A DNA stretch of 64,000 nucleotides from Salinimicrobium gaetbulicola (lineage in GTDB: Bacteria > Bacteroidota > Bacteroidia > Flavobacteriales > Flavobacteriaceae), in assembly GCF_042676025.1 (NCBI RefSeq), contig NZ_JBHTJP010000035.1, forward strand, positions 682,001 through 746,000, written 5' to 3'. The notes beneath the pieces are model-generated. The model ran no database searches, was not told the origin of the DNA, and was given only the letters and a program-made list of their open reading frames with translations. This document shows, piece by piece, positions 49,396 to 58,132 of this stretch (positions within the stretch are counted from its first letter, which is position 1; each line of letters begins with the position of its first letter). The translations under genes and the position numbers were made by a program.

Positions 49396-49423
49396 AAAAG
49401 CCCTTCTTTCGAAGGGCTTTTTT
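49396..49423. terminator. Bidirectional terminator after the PPIase gene
   Basis: AAAAGCCCTTC-TTTC-GAAGGGCTTTT (49396-49406 with 49411-49421), T run to 49423. It lies between the convergent PPIase and GYDIA-kinase genes. Confidence 0.9.
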
Positions 49424-49444
49424 ATTGCTTTAAAAAATGGAAGA

Positions 49445-50362
49445 TTAAAGTATCATTTCAGAATACGGAATGATGGTGTCATAGCCTTTGCTTCGGAAGT
49501 ATTCTTTCTCCTTTTCGCCACCCGTGGCCATAACGAAATCACCTCCCCAGCCTCCAAGACTCTTTACCGTGCCCTGGTAATCCTGAAATAACTGTGTTTT
49601 TATCTTCGGCAGATTTATTAACTGTGAAATTACGTTTTCATGGATCTCCAGTAGTAAATTGAATTCCGATATATCTGTACAAGTGATCACCTGGTGAGTG
49701 ATCGAACTTATCTTTTCTACTGCCTTTAAAAGAGTTTGTTTGTCCTGCTTTTTATAATGTGCAATTGACTCCCGGCTGTTCTGCTTTTGATTAAGGTAAA
49801 CAAAGAAAATTTTGTCCTTAAATGTCGGGTTGAATGAAGTGGCCAATACGCTACGGTGCTCCCCTGAAAGTTCATAAGTTATAGGGTGGTCTTGCATGGC
49901 TACGGCAACATCATATCCGCTGCCTCCAAAAGTTTTCTCAAGTAGCTTATACGCATCTATATTGAACCATTTTGCAACGTTGGCGATCAAAGTGGAGGAA
50001 GTTCCTAATCCCCAATCTAACGGAAAATCTGTTTCGGTAGTGACTTTGTAACCCTCTTCCTTTGAAAGCATATCAGGGTTAGCTATAATGGCTATTCTTA
50101 ATACCGAAAGCAACCTTTTTTCGATCTTCCCGACTTCCTGGTCAATTGCCTCGGAAGAAGTCAGTTCTGCCTTTGAAAATGTCTTTTCAAACCAGGTCTT
50201 TCCTTCATGATCAATACTGGTCCAGGAGATCCCTGGTTTATCTGCTAATTCAACTTTGAGGGTTTGACCATACTTTGTTGGCAAAGCCAAGGCTGTAGCT
50301 CCGTCTAAAACCACATATTCACCCGTTATCAATAATTTACCGTGGCTGTGGAAAGTTTGCAT
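49445..50362 (-). CDS. GYDIA-family GHMP kinase (probable phosphomevalonate step)
   Basis: GHMP kinase of 305 residues with the name-giving motif GGSGYDVAVAMQ (about residue 145). The N-terminus FHSHGKLLITGEYVVLDGATALALP and the ATP loop DWGLGTSSTLIAN fit. Bacteroidota lack an ordinary phosphomevalonate kinase gene near the others, and this group is the accepted candidate for that step; it is inference here. It follows HMG-CoA reductase with a shared base at the junction, which strongly supports a mevalonate role. Confidence 0.88.
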   Translation of the reverse strand: MQTFHSHGKLLITGEYVVLDGATALALPTKYGQTLKVELADKPGISWTSIDHEGKTWFEKTFSKAELTSSEAIDQEVGKIEKRLLSVLRIAIIANPDMLSKEEGYKVTTETDFPLDWGLGTSSTLIANVAKWFNIDAYKLLEKTFGGSGYDVAVAMQDHPITYELSGEHRSVLATSFNPTFKDKIFFVYLNQKQNSRESIAHYKKQDKQTLLKAVEKISSITHQVITCTDISEFNLLLEIHENVISQLINLPKIKTQLFQDYQGTVKSLGGWGGDFVMATGGEKEKEYFRSKGYDTIIPYSEMIL

Positions 50363-51675
50363 TAGCTTCTTAAGTTTTTCAAGGCTTCTTCAACGGCGCT
50401 GTGAGAGACATTATGCTTTTTGAAATGTTCCACCATTTTCTCCTTTTCTTCCGGGGTAGCATTCAGCTGATTCAGGATGTTCATTAAATGCATTTTCATA
50501 TGGCCTTGCTGAATTCCGGTAGTGATAAGAGATTTTACCGCCGCGAAATTCTGTGCCAGTCCGGCGACAGCAACGATCTTCATTAGATCTTCGGCTGTAG
50601 GATTCTGAAGCATTTCCAAAGCGATCTTTGAGAGTGGGTGTAATCCTGTGAGCCCGCCTACAGTTCCAAGGGCCAACGGAATTTCCATCCAGAATTTGAA
50701 TTCCCCGTTGCGTACCTCGGCATGAGTTAAGCTGGAGTAAGAGCCATCTTTACACGCGTAAGCATGAACCCCGGCTTCTACGGCTCTAAAATCATTTCCT
50801 GTGGCCAGAACTACGGCATCTATCCCGTTCATGATCCCTTTGTTGTGGGTTACCGCTCTAAACGGTTCGGTTTCTGCTATTTTTAAAGCGCGTACAAACT
50901 TTCCGGCGAAAGCTTCCCCGGTCATATCATGATCAGCCAACTGTTCTACCGGGCAAGAAACTTCAGCACGTACAATACACTCCGGAACGTAATTCGACAA
51001 AATGCTCATTACGATCTCAATATCCTTTTCTGAAGCCGTGAAAGTCTCATATTGATGAGCTTGTTCTTTGAAAGTTTCAGCAAACCTCTCCAGGCAGGAA
51101 TTGATGAAATTGGCACCCATAGAATCTTTGGTCTCGAAGGTGCAGTGCAGCTGGTGGTAATCGTTCAGAGATTCGGTTTTATCTCGAAGTTCGATGTTCA
51201 GGATCCCGCCACCTCGTTTTTTCATATTTCGGGTAAGCGGTTCTGCGGCTTCTAAAAGAACTGGTTTTACCTGCCTGAAGAATTCCTTCAGTTTGTCTTT
51301 ATCTCCGGAAAACATGAAATGAACCTGGCCAACTTTTTTGGTGCCAAGAACTTCAGCCTTAAAACCACCCCTTTTACCCCAGAATTTTGCTGCTTTACTT
51401 GCTGCGGCAATTACCGAGCTTTCTTCGATGGCCATTGGGATGGCGTAGCGAAAGTCATTGATGAGGAAATTTGGGGCTATCCCAAATGGTAAATAGTAAT
51501 TGGATAACGTATTTTCTGTGAATTCTTCGTGCAACTGCTGCAGGTTGGAATTTGGGTTCCAGTATTGCCTCAAAATTTCAGGAGCGTTCTCCACTCCCTT
51601 AAGGTAAGTTTTGCTTAACCAGGTAATTTTCTCTTCTTTCTCTAATTTCGAAAATCCTGAAATTGGGTCGATCAT
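50362..51675 (-). CDS. mvaA: Hydroxymethylglutaryl-CoA reductase, class II
   Basis: Cytoplasmic reductase of 437 residues that makes (or uses) mevalonate from HMG-CoA with NAD(P)H. Class II features are ENTLSNYYLPFGIAPNFLIND, the AIEESSVIAAASKAAKFW block with its catalytic Glu, the NGIDAVVLATGNDFRA region and GGLTGLHPLSK. The family name says degradative, but in this genome it is the only such enzyme seen and is paired with the GYDIA kinase, so it is probably biosynthetic. The ATG at 51675 (MIDPISGFSKL) is the family start; the frame extends to 51705 but that overlaps the promoter. Confidence 0.94.
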   Translation of the reverse strand: MIDPISGFSKLEKEEKITWLSKTYLKGVENAPEILRQYWNPNSNLQQLHEEFTENTLSNYYLPFGIAPNFLINDFRYAIPMAIEESSVIAAASKAAKFWGKRGGFKAEVLGTKKVGQVHFMFSGDKDKLKEFFRQVKPVLLEAAEPLTRNMKKRGGGILNIELRDKTESLNDYHQLHCTFETKDSMGANFINSCLERFAETFKEQAHQYETFTASEKDIEIVMSILSNYVPECIVRAEVSCPVEQLADHDMTGEAFAGKFVRALKIAETEPFRAVTHNKGIMNGIDAVVLATGNDFRAVEAGVHAYACKDGSYSSLTHAEVRNGEFKFWMEIPLALGTVGGLTGLHPLSKIALEMLQNPTAEDLMKIVAVAGLAQNFAAVKSLITTGIQQGHMKMHLMNILNQLNATPEEKEKMVEHFKKHNVSHSAVEEALKNLRS

Positions 51676-51694
51676 TGGTACAAATTTGAAAGAC

Positions 51695-51702
51695 CAAAGA
51701 TA
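51695..51702 (-). promoter_or_regulatory. -7 element (TATCTTTG) for mvaA
   Basis: Exact TAnnTTTG match on the minus strand, 20 bases before the mvaA ATG at 51675. The -33 region (TGG at 51725-51723) is imperfect. It also argues against an mvaA start at 51705. Confidence 0.5.
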
Positions 51703-51820
51703 CAATTACTGGATTTATTGAGCCATTTTCTTCTGTTCTGTATGCTGTTGATTTTCAATCGGATGAAATTCTCGACATTTTTGAGTATTTAGGATTATTA
51801 ATTTCTTTAACATCTTGTTA

Positions 51821-51839
51821 GGATTTAACAGCTAAATCC
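51821..51839 (+). promoter_or_regulatory. Inverted repeat GGATTTA-ACAGC-TAAATCC before the DPP-IV gene
   Basis: Perfect seven-pair inverted repeat with a five-base loop, 55 bases upstream of the DPP-IV start. It may be an operator or a leader hairpin; nothing further supports either. Confidence 0.3.
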
Positions 51840-51893
51840 GTGGTTTTTCGGGTATTTTTTATTAAACTTGGCAGTCAAATTTTTTTAATCTCC

Positions 51894-54098
51894 ATGATGA
51901 AATTAGTTTACGGGCTTTTAGCCTTATTTCTTACGGCAAGTTCAGTACTTACAGCACAGCAAAAAGAACTCACCCTTGAAGATATCTGGAACGGCACCTT
52001 TAGACAGGAGCGCTTGGAGTCTTTACAATCCCTGAACAACGGGAAGGAATATGTGGTTCTTAATTTTGACAGGGAGAGCCGTACTTCCTCTATCGACGTT
52101 TTTTCCTATAAAACAGGAAAGAAAACCAAAACTCTTCTGAGCAGTGGAGACCTTGAAGAAATTAAATATTTCCAGGACTTTACCTTTAGCGATAATGAAA
52201 GCAAGATCATCCTGGTGACCGACCTTGAATATATTTTCCGTAGATCTACCCGCGGAATTTTTTATGTATATGATGTTAATACGAAATCGCTTCAGAAGAT
52301 AAGTGATCAGAAAATTCAGGAGCCTACTTTATCTCCAAATGGGGAAAAGGTGGCTTATGTGCATGAAAATAATATTTATGTAAAAGATCTTTCTTCCGAA
52401 GAGATCACTCAGGTTACCGAAGATGGGGAAGAAAACAAGATCATTAATGGGGTTACAGACTGGGTGTATGAAGAGGAGTTCTCCTTCGTGAAAGCTTTTG
52501 AATGGAATAAAACCGGCGAGAAGATCGCATTTTTGAAGTTTGATGAAACCGAAGTTCCTGAATTTTCAATGGATGTTTACGGTACAGAACTTTACCCTTC
52601 CAAGCACACTTTTAAGTATCCGAAGGCCGGAGAAAAGAACTCTGAAGTTTCTCTTCACCTGTATGACGTTTCCGAAAATGAGATCTCAGATGTGGAGTTA
52701 GGAGATTATAATGATTTTTATATTCCCAGGATCGAATGGACTAACGATGCTAATGTTTTAAGTGCACAGGTGTTGAACCGTCATCAAAACGTTCTCGATC
52801 TTATTTTTGTAGATGCTGAGACGAATGAGGCTGAAGTGGTTTTAAATGAAACTGATGAAGCCTATGTTGATGTTACCGATAATCTTACGTTTTTACAGGA
52901 TAACAGTTTTATCTGGACCAGTGAAAAAGATGGCTGGAACCATATTTACCATTACAGTAAAACCGGAAAGCTTATTAATCAGGTGACCGAAGGAAACTGG
53001 GAAGTGACCAATTACTACGGATTCGATCCCAAAACAAAGAAAATATTTTACCAAAGTACCGAAAACGGTAGTATTAACCGTGATGTTTTCTCTATTGGAG
53101 CTAACGGTAAGAACAAGAAACGCCTGACCGATAACACCGGGCAGAACAGTGCAGATTTCAGTGCTGATTATACTTATTTCATCAACACTTTCACCAGCGC
53201 GACCACTCCTTCTGAGTTTACATTGCATTTAGCGAAAAATGGAAAACTGGTTAGAAAGATCCAGGACAATAAAGCGCTTTTAGAAAAGATCGCTGAATAT
53301 AAGTTCACGCCAAAAGAGTTCACTACTCTTCCTGTTAACGGAAACGATCTGAACATGTGGATGATGAAACCGCCTAATTTTGATGAATCTCTTGAATATC
53401 CGCTATTTATTGTTCAGTATTCGGGACCGGGTTCACAACAGGTTTCAAACTCTTTTTACAGCACCAATGACTACTGGTTCCAGATGTTGGCTAACAAAGG
53501 TTATGTAGTGGTTGCTATTGATCCTCGTGGAACAGGATTCAAAGGTTCAGACTTCAAAAAAGTGACGCAAAATGAACTTGGAAAATATGAAGTTGAAGAT
53601 ATCATTCAGGCTGCAAAACAATTAGGAGCCAGAGAATATATTGACGAAGAAAATATTGGTATTTGGGGATGGAGCTATGGAGGCTTCATGTCTTCAAATG
53701 CGCTCCTTAAAGGAAATGACACTTTTAAAATGGCGATCGCGGTGGCTCCTGTGACCAGCTGGAGATTTTATGACTCTATCTATACAGAGCGTTATATGAC
53801 CACCCCTCAGGAAAATCCTTCAGGGTACGATGAAAATTCACCTTTGAACCACGTGGAAAAATTAAAAGGAGATTACCTGATCATTCACGGAAGCGGTGAT
53901 GATAATGTACATGTGCAAAATACCATGAGAATGGTAGAGGCCTTGATACAGGCAAACAAGCAATTCGACTGGGCCATCTACCCTGATGGTAACCACGGAA
54001 TTTATGGAGGGAACACCCGTTTCCACTTATTCACTCTCATGACAAACTTTATTGAAGAACATTTAATTATTAACCCTAATACTAAATCATCCCTATAA
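51894..54098 (+). CDS. Dipeptidyl peptidase IV-type S9 peptidase
   Basis: Secreted serine peptidase of about 734 residues, expected in the periplasm. A signal peptide (MMKLVYGLLALFLTASSVLTAQ) is followed by a DPP-IV beta-propeller (about 40-470, including the Glu-containing WVYEEEFSFV loop that binds the peptide N-terminus), then the alpha/beta-hydrolase domain with IWGWSYGGFMSS (catalytic Ser), HGSGDDNVHVQ (Asp) and PDGNHGI (His). The ATG pair at 51894 is chosen because it directly precedes the signal peptide. The first POT gene starts on the last base of its stop. Confidence 0.93.
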   Translation: MMKLVYGLLALFLTASSVLTAQQKELTLEDIWNGTFRQERLESLQSLNNGKEYVVLNFDRESRTSSIDVFSYKTGKKTKTLLSSGDLEEIKYFQDFTFSDNESKIILVTDLEYIFRRSTRGIFYVYDVNTKSLQKISDQKIQEPTLSPNGEKVAYVHENNIYVKDLSSEEITQVTEDGEENKIINGVTDWVYEEEFSFVKAFEWNKTGEKIAFLKFDETEVPEFSMDVYGTELYPSKHTFKYPKAGEKNSEVSLHLYDVSENEISDVELGDYNDFYIPRIEWTNDANVLSAQVLNRHQNVLDLIFVDAETNEAEVVLNETDEAYVDVTDNLTFLQDNSFIWTSEKDGWNHIYHYSKTGKLINQVTEGNWEVTNYYGFDPKTKKIFYQSTENGSINRDVFSIGANGKNKKRLTDNTGQNSADFSADYTYFINTFTSATTPSEFTLHLAKNGKLVRKIQDNKALLEKIAEYKFTPKEFTTLPVNGNDLNMWMMKPPNFDESLEYPLFIVQYSGPGSQQVSNSFYSTNDYWFQMLANKGYVVVAIDPRGTGFKGSDFKKVTQNELGKYEVEDIIQAAKQLGAREYIDEENIGIWGWSYGGFMSSNALLKGNDTFKMAIAVAPVTSWRFYDSIYTERYMTTPQENPSGYDENSPLNHVEKLKGDYLIIHGSGDDNVHVQNTMRMVEALIQANKQFDWAIYPDGNHGIYGGNTRFHLFTLMTNFIEEHLIINPNTKSSL

Positions 54099-55696
54099 TG
54101 GCAAATTCAGCGACAGCTCCGGCACAAAAAGAGCTTTTTGGACATCCGGTAGGATTATTCATTTTATTTTTCACAGAGATGTGGGAGCGTTTTTCTTACT
54201 ATGGAATGCGCGCGATCCTTGTTCTCTATCTTGTAAGTGCAACCCAGGATGGGAATGCAGGTCTTGGCTGGACACAAGAAAACGCTTTAATTCTTTATGG
54301 ATGGTATACAATGTTAGTTTATGTAGTATCCATACCGGGAGGTATTTTGGCAGATAAGGTCTTTGGCCAGAAAAAAGCTGTTCTAATTGGAGGAATTATC
54401 CTTGTCGCCGGGCATGGTATTCTGGCAGTGGAAGAAATGTGGGCTTTTTATACAGGTCTTGGGTTAATTATTGCCGGCGTTGGACTTTTAAAACCTAATA
54501 TTTCCACTATGGTGGGTGGTCTTTATAAGGAAGGTGATATTCGTAGAGATAAAGGATTCACGATTTTTTATATCGGGATCAATCTTGGAGCTTTCCTTGC
54601 GAGTTTGATCGTAGGAACTGTTGGTGAAGTTTATGGCTGGCATTACGGATTCGGACTTGCCGGTATTGCTATGGCTTTTGGCTTGATAGTGTATCTATGG
54701 GGACAAAAATATCTTACAGAAGTAGGTAACCTTCTTTCTAAAGCTGAAAGAGATGAAGGAGCTTCTTTAGGTGGATTGTTCGCCGATCTTTTTAAATCAC
54801 CGAGAGAATTGATAATAACTGTAGTTTTATTCGCTCTTTCCATTTATGGAATGTATGAATTAGGAGTAGGTTATGGGTTATTGTTCATCTTCCTTACTCT
54901 GGTTGTGGCAATGATGTTAATGGTCTATAAAGATCTTACAAGCCAGGTGATGAAAGATCGTTACGTAGTAATGTTGCTTTCTTTTATTTTGGTGATCGTC
55001 TTCTGGGGTGCTTTTGAACAGGCCGGAGGTTTAATGAATATTTATGCTTTTGAAAAAACTGACAGGTCTATACCTTTTGAACTGCCATGGGGAATTGGAG
55101 CTGAAGTTCCTGCTTCCTGGTTCCAGTCGTTAAATGCCTTGTTCATTATCATTTTTGGGGTGATCGTTGCGAATTTCTGGGCTAAGAGAAAATTAAAGAG
55201 CAAAGAAGCCTCATCCATTTTTAAAATGGCAATTGGGGTGATCATTATGGGATTAGGTTTTATTTTTATGGTTTTCGCTTCTCTTCAGTTTGAGGCTCAG
55301 GGAGAATCAGCTATGTATTGGCTGGTATTTGCTTATCTGTTACATACAATTGGGGAACTATGTACCTCTCCTGTAGCTTTATCCTTCATAACCAAATTAT
55401 CACCTGTGAAATATGCATCCTTAATGATGGGGGTTTATTTTGCCGCAACCGGTTTAGGTAATAAAGTGGCCGGGGAAGTTGGTGCCTTTGCTGCTGAAGC
55501 AGGGGATATTGCAACCTTTACCGGAATAACCATATTCACAGTGACCTTTGCGGGTATCGTATTACTAATGTTGAAGCCTCTTAAAAGACTTACTCATGGT
55601 GCCGAAGATAATGAGAGAGAGATTCCTCAACAGGAAAACTATGAATTAGGTGACGAAAATATTATTGATAAAGAGGAACTTAAACGTAAAAAATAA
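54098..55696 (+). CDS. POT-family proton-dependent peptide transporter (copy 1)
   Basis: Inner-membrane MFS peptide symporter of 532 residues, 12-14 helices. The POT signature FFTEMWERFSYYGMRA (the ExxERF proton-coupling motif) lies at residues 22-37 and the second motif FTIFYIGINLGAFLAS near 155. Its start shares one base with the DPP-IV stop, so translation is coupled. It is expected to import the di- or tripeptides released by DPP-IV. A C-terminal acidic/basic tail follows the last helix. Confidence 0.93.
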   Translation: MANSATAPAQKELFGHPVGLFILFFTEMWERFSYYGMRAILVLYLVSATQDGNAGLGWTQENALILYGWYTMLVYVVSIPGGILADKVFGQKKAVLIGGIILVAGHGILAVEEMWAFYTGLGLIIAGVGLLKPNISTMVGGLYKEGDIRRDKGFTIFYIGINLGAFLASLIVGTVGEVYGWHYGFGLAGIAMAFGLIVYLWGQKYLTEVGNLLSKAERDEGASLGGLFADLFKSPRELIITVVLFALSIYGMYELGVGYGLLFIFLTLVVAMMLMVYKDLTSQVMKDRYVVMLLSFILVIVFWGAFEQAGGLMNIYAFEKTDRSIPFELPWGIGAEVPASWFQSLNALFIIIFGVIVANFWAKRKLKSKEASSIFKMAIGVIIMGLGFIFMVFASLQFEAQGESAMYWLVFAYLLHTIGELCTSPVALSFITKLSPVKYASLMMGVYFAATGLGNKVAGEVGAFAAEAGDIATFTGITIFTVTFAGIVLLMLKPLKRLTHGAEDNEREIPQQENYELGDENIIDKEELKRKK

Positions 55697-57486
55697 TGGC
55701 AGCAGCTGCAGTTACCTCAGATAATCCGGACTTTTTTAAGACCAAAGTATTAGGTCATCCGGCAGGACTTTTTGTATTGTTTTTTACTGAAATGTGGGAG
55801 CGTTTTTCCTTTTATGGAATGCGTGTACTTCTGGTTAACTTCCTTACCATGGCGATCGTGGGTGTTGATAACCCTGGATGGGGTTGGTCAATGGAAAATG
55901 CCGGAGCCCTTTTTGGTACCTACGCAGGTCTTCTTTATCTCACGCCTATTGCAGGTGGAATTATTGCCGATAAATTCATTGGTTATCGCTGGGCAGTGGT
56001 CCTGGGAGCAGCTATCATGACCCTGGGTCACGCTTCCATGGCTTTTGAAACTGAATTCTCTCTATACTTCGGACTTGCTTTACTGGTAATAGGTACAGGT
56101 TTCTTTAAACCAAATATTACCTCTATCATTTCTGAAATGTATGAAGGTAAGCCCGACAAAAAAGATGGTGCTTATACCATTTTCTATATGGGGGTGAACG
56201 CCGGTGCCTTCTTCGGAATGATGCTGTGTGGATACCTTGCCGAAAGAATCGGTTGGAGCTGGGGATTTGGATTAGCGGGAATTTTCATGTTCCTGGGAAC
56301 CCTTCAATTCTGGTTGGCTAAACCACTTTTTGGAAATATAGGTGGAGTGCCTGATAAAGAAAGAGAAGCGAAAGAACTTGAGGAGGAAGAAAAATCTGGG
56401 ATCAAAGATCACAAACACAATCCTTTTACGCTGTTTGATAAGATCCTGGTAGTTGCTACTTCTGTAATTGGTTTCCTTTATTTAATTAACGATCCGGCTT
56501 CCAAGATCGCAGATCTTAATCTGTTGCCGGCAGTCATGCCTTTCGACTTCCAGGGAGAGCCTTTTTCAGGACCACTTGGAATGGCCATCATAGGGTTGAT
56601 CCTATTTCTTGTCCTTGTGATATCGCGAATTTCAAGGTATGCACCGATCGTACGGGATAGAATGATAGCCGTGATCATATTCGCTTTTTTCACGGTCTTC
56701 TTCTGGATGTCTTTCGAACAGGGAGCGAGTTCCTTGATCGTATTTGCAAGAGATTCTGTAGACCGGGAATTAATAGGAGCTTCAGCTACCGTTTTCAATG
56801 TTGTGAACGCACTTCTAACGGTAGTTCCGCTTGCGATCATCACATATGTGTTGTACTTGCTTTGGAAACAAACCTTTAAAACCGTACTTGGGTCGAACAT
56901 CGTATTAGTGATCTGTTTCGGGTTAGTTTGGTCGATCGTGATCTGGATGCTTTTCAGAGAATTTTCAGGAGACAAAACAGAGATCACTGTATCGTGGTTC
57001 AGTATCCTTAACTCGTTCTTCATTATCGTGTTCGCATCTATGTTCTCAAAATGGTGGGAAAGTAAATACAATCCTTCCGCAGCTTGGAAATATAGCTTTG
57101 GGCTTATTTTACTGGGATTAGGATTCGGTTTGCTTGCATTCGGTTCTAATAATATAGTGGAAGGTGCGAAAGTAAGTATGATCTGGTTGATCCTGGCTTA
57201 TCTGTTCCACACGCTTGGAGAACTGTGTCTGTCGCCACTGGGGCTTTCTTATGTTAGTAAGCTGGTGCCTGCCAGGATGATCGCATTCATGTTTGGAATG
57301 TGGTATCTGGCAATCGCGATAGGGAATAAACTGGCAGGTTCTTTTGGTGGTATGATAGACGAGATCACTCAAAAATATGATCTTTCTACATTCTTCCTTA
57401 TCTTTACGATCATCCCGATTGGAGCAGGAATTTTAGTAGCCATGTTGAATCCGCTATTGAAAAAGCTGATGCACGGGATCAAATAA
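55696..57486 (+). CDS. POT-family proton-dependent peptide transporter (copy 2)
   Basis: Second POT transporter, 596 residues, also starting on the last base of the preceding stop. FFTEMWERFSFYGMRVLLVN is the proton-coupling motif and YTIFYMGVNAGAFFG the second. It is longer than copy 1 through an extra loop of charged residues (about 215-240, KELEEEEKSGIKDHKH) and divergent in the second half, so it is not a recent duplicate; different peptide preferences are likely. A terminator follows. Confidence 0.93.
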   Translation: MAAAAVTSDNPDFFKTKVLGHPAGLFVLFFTEMWERFSFYGMRVLLVNFLTMAIVGVDNPGWGWSMENAGALFGTYAGLLYLTPIAGGIIADKFIGYRWAVVLGAAIMTLGHASMAFETEFSLYFGLALLVIGTGFFKPNITSIISEMYEGKPDKKDGAYTIFYMGVNAGAFFGMMLCGYLAERIGWSWGFGLAGIFMFLGTLQFWLAKPLFGNIGGVPDKEREAKELEEEEKSGIKDHKHNPFTLFDKILVVATSVIGFLYLINDPASKIADLNLLPAVMPFDFQGEPFSGPLGMAIIGLILFLVLVISRISRYAPIVRDRMIAVIIFAFFTVFFWMSFEQGASSLIVFARDSVDRELIGASATVFNVVNALLTVVPLAIITYVLYLLWKQTFKTVLGSNIVLVICFGLVWSIVIWMLFREFSGDKTEITVSWFSILNSFFIIVFASMFSKWWESKYNPSAAWKYSFGLILLGLGFGLLAFGSNNIVEGAKVSMIWLILAYLFHTLGELCLSPLGLSYVSKLVPARMIAFMFGMWYLAIAIGNKLAGSFGGMIDEITQKYDLSTFFLIFTIIPIGAGILVAMLNPLLKKLMHGIK

Positions 57487-57507
57487 GAAATTTTTAAAAT
57501 ATATTTA

Positions 57508-57539
57508 ATGCGCCCTTCCCTCGAAGGGCGTATTTTTTT
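57508..57539 (+). terminator. Terminator after the POT operon
   Basis: CGCCCTTC-CCTC-GAAGGGCG (57511-57518 with 57523-57530), extended by three pairs including one G-T, then seven T. Confidence 0.9.
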
Positions 57540-57572
57540 AAATTCGGAATGATTGTTGAAAAGCAGAAGGCC

Positions 57573-58124
57573 ATGGGAAAATCATTATTCAGTTTTATAT
57601 TATTTATAGCTTTAGGAGCTGGTGTGACGGCGCAGGAGGTCAAATGGATGACCATGAACGAAGCTTTAGAGGCTCAAAAGAAGGAGCCTAAGAAAATATT
57701 TATGGACGCGTACACGGTTTGGTGCGGGCCGTGTAAAATGCTTGATAAGAATACCTTTTCCAATAAGGATGTGGCCGATTTCATAAATAAGAACTATTAT
57801 CCTGTAAAATTCAATGCCGAAGGAACCGAAAAGATCGCTTATAGGGAGATGACTTTTGAAAATCCGAATCATGACCCCAACAGGAAAGGTCGAAACAGCC
57901 AGCATGAGTTTGCACGTGCCATGAAGATAAATGCCTATCCCAGTTTGGTGTTCTTTGATGAAAAAGGGGAATTGATAGGCCCTATTCCCGGTTACAGAAC
58001 CCCCCATCAACTGGAAGTTTTTTTGAAATTATTTCTGAAAGAAGATTATAAAAAGATCACAACTCCCGAAGCTTTCCAGGAATACACTCAAAATTTTGAA
58101 AATGAATTCGAGGTCGCTCAATAA
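57573..58124 (+). CDS. Secreted thioredoxin-like protein
   Basis: Periplasmic thioredoxin-fold protein of about 183 residues. The signal peptide is MGKSLFSFILFIALGAGVTAQ; the ATG at 57573 is preferred to 57549 because it begins this peptide cleanly. The redox motif WCGPCKML follows about 45 residues in, and the cis-proline is in NAYPSLVFF. The segment between (ENPNHDPNRKGRNSQHEF) is a long insertion. The family resembles DUF255/thioredoxin-7 proteins; substrate unknown. It converges with comEC. Confidence 0.87.
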   Translation: MGKSLFSFILFIALGAGVTAQEVKWMTMNEALEAQKKEPKKIFMDAYTVWCGPCKMLDKNTFSNKDVADFINKNYYPVKFNAEGTEKIAYREMTFENPNHDPNRKGRNSQHEFARAMKINAYPSLVFFDEKGELIGPIPGYRTPHQLEVFLKLFLKEDYKKITTPEAFQEYTQNFENEFEVAQ

Positions 58125-58132
58125 TTGAGAGA

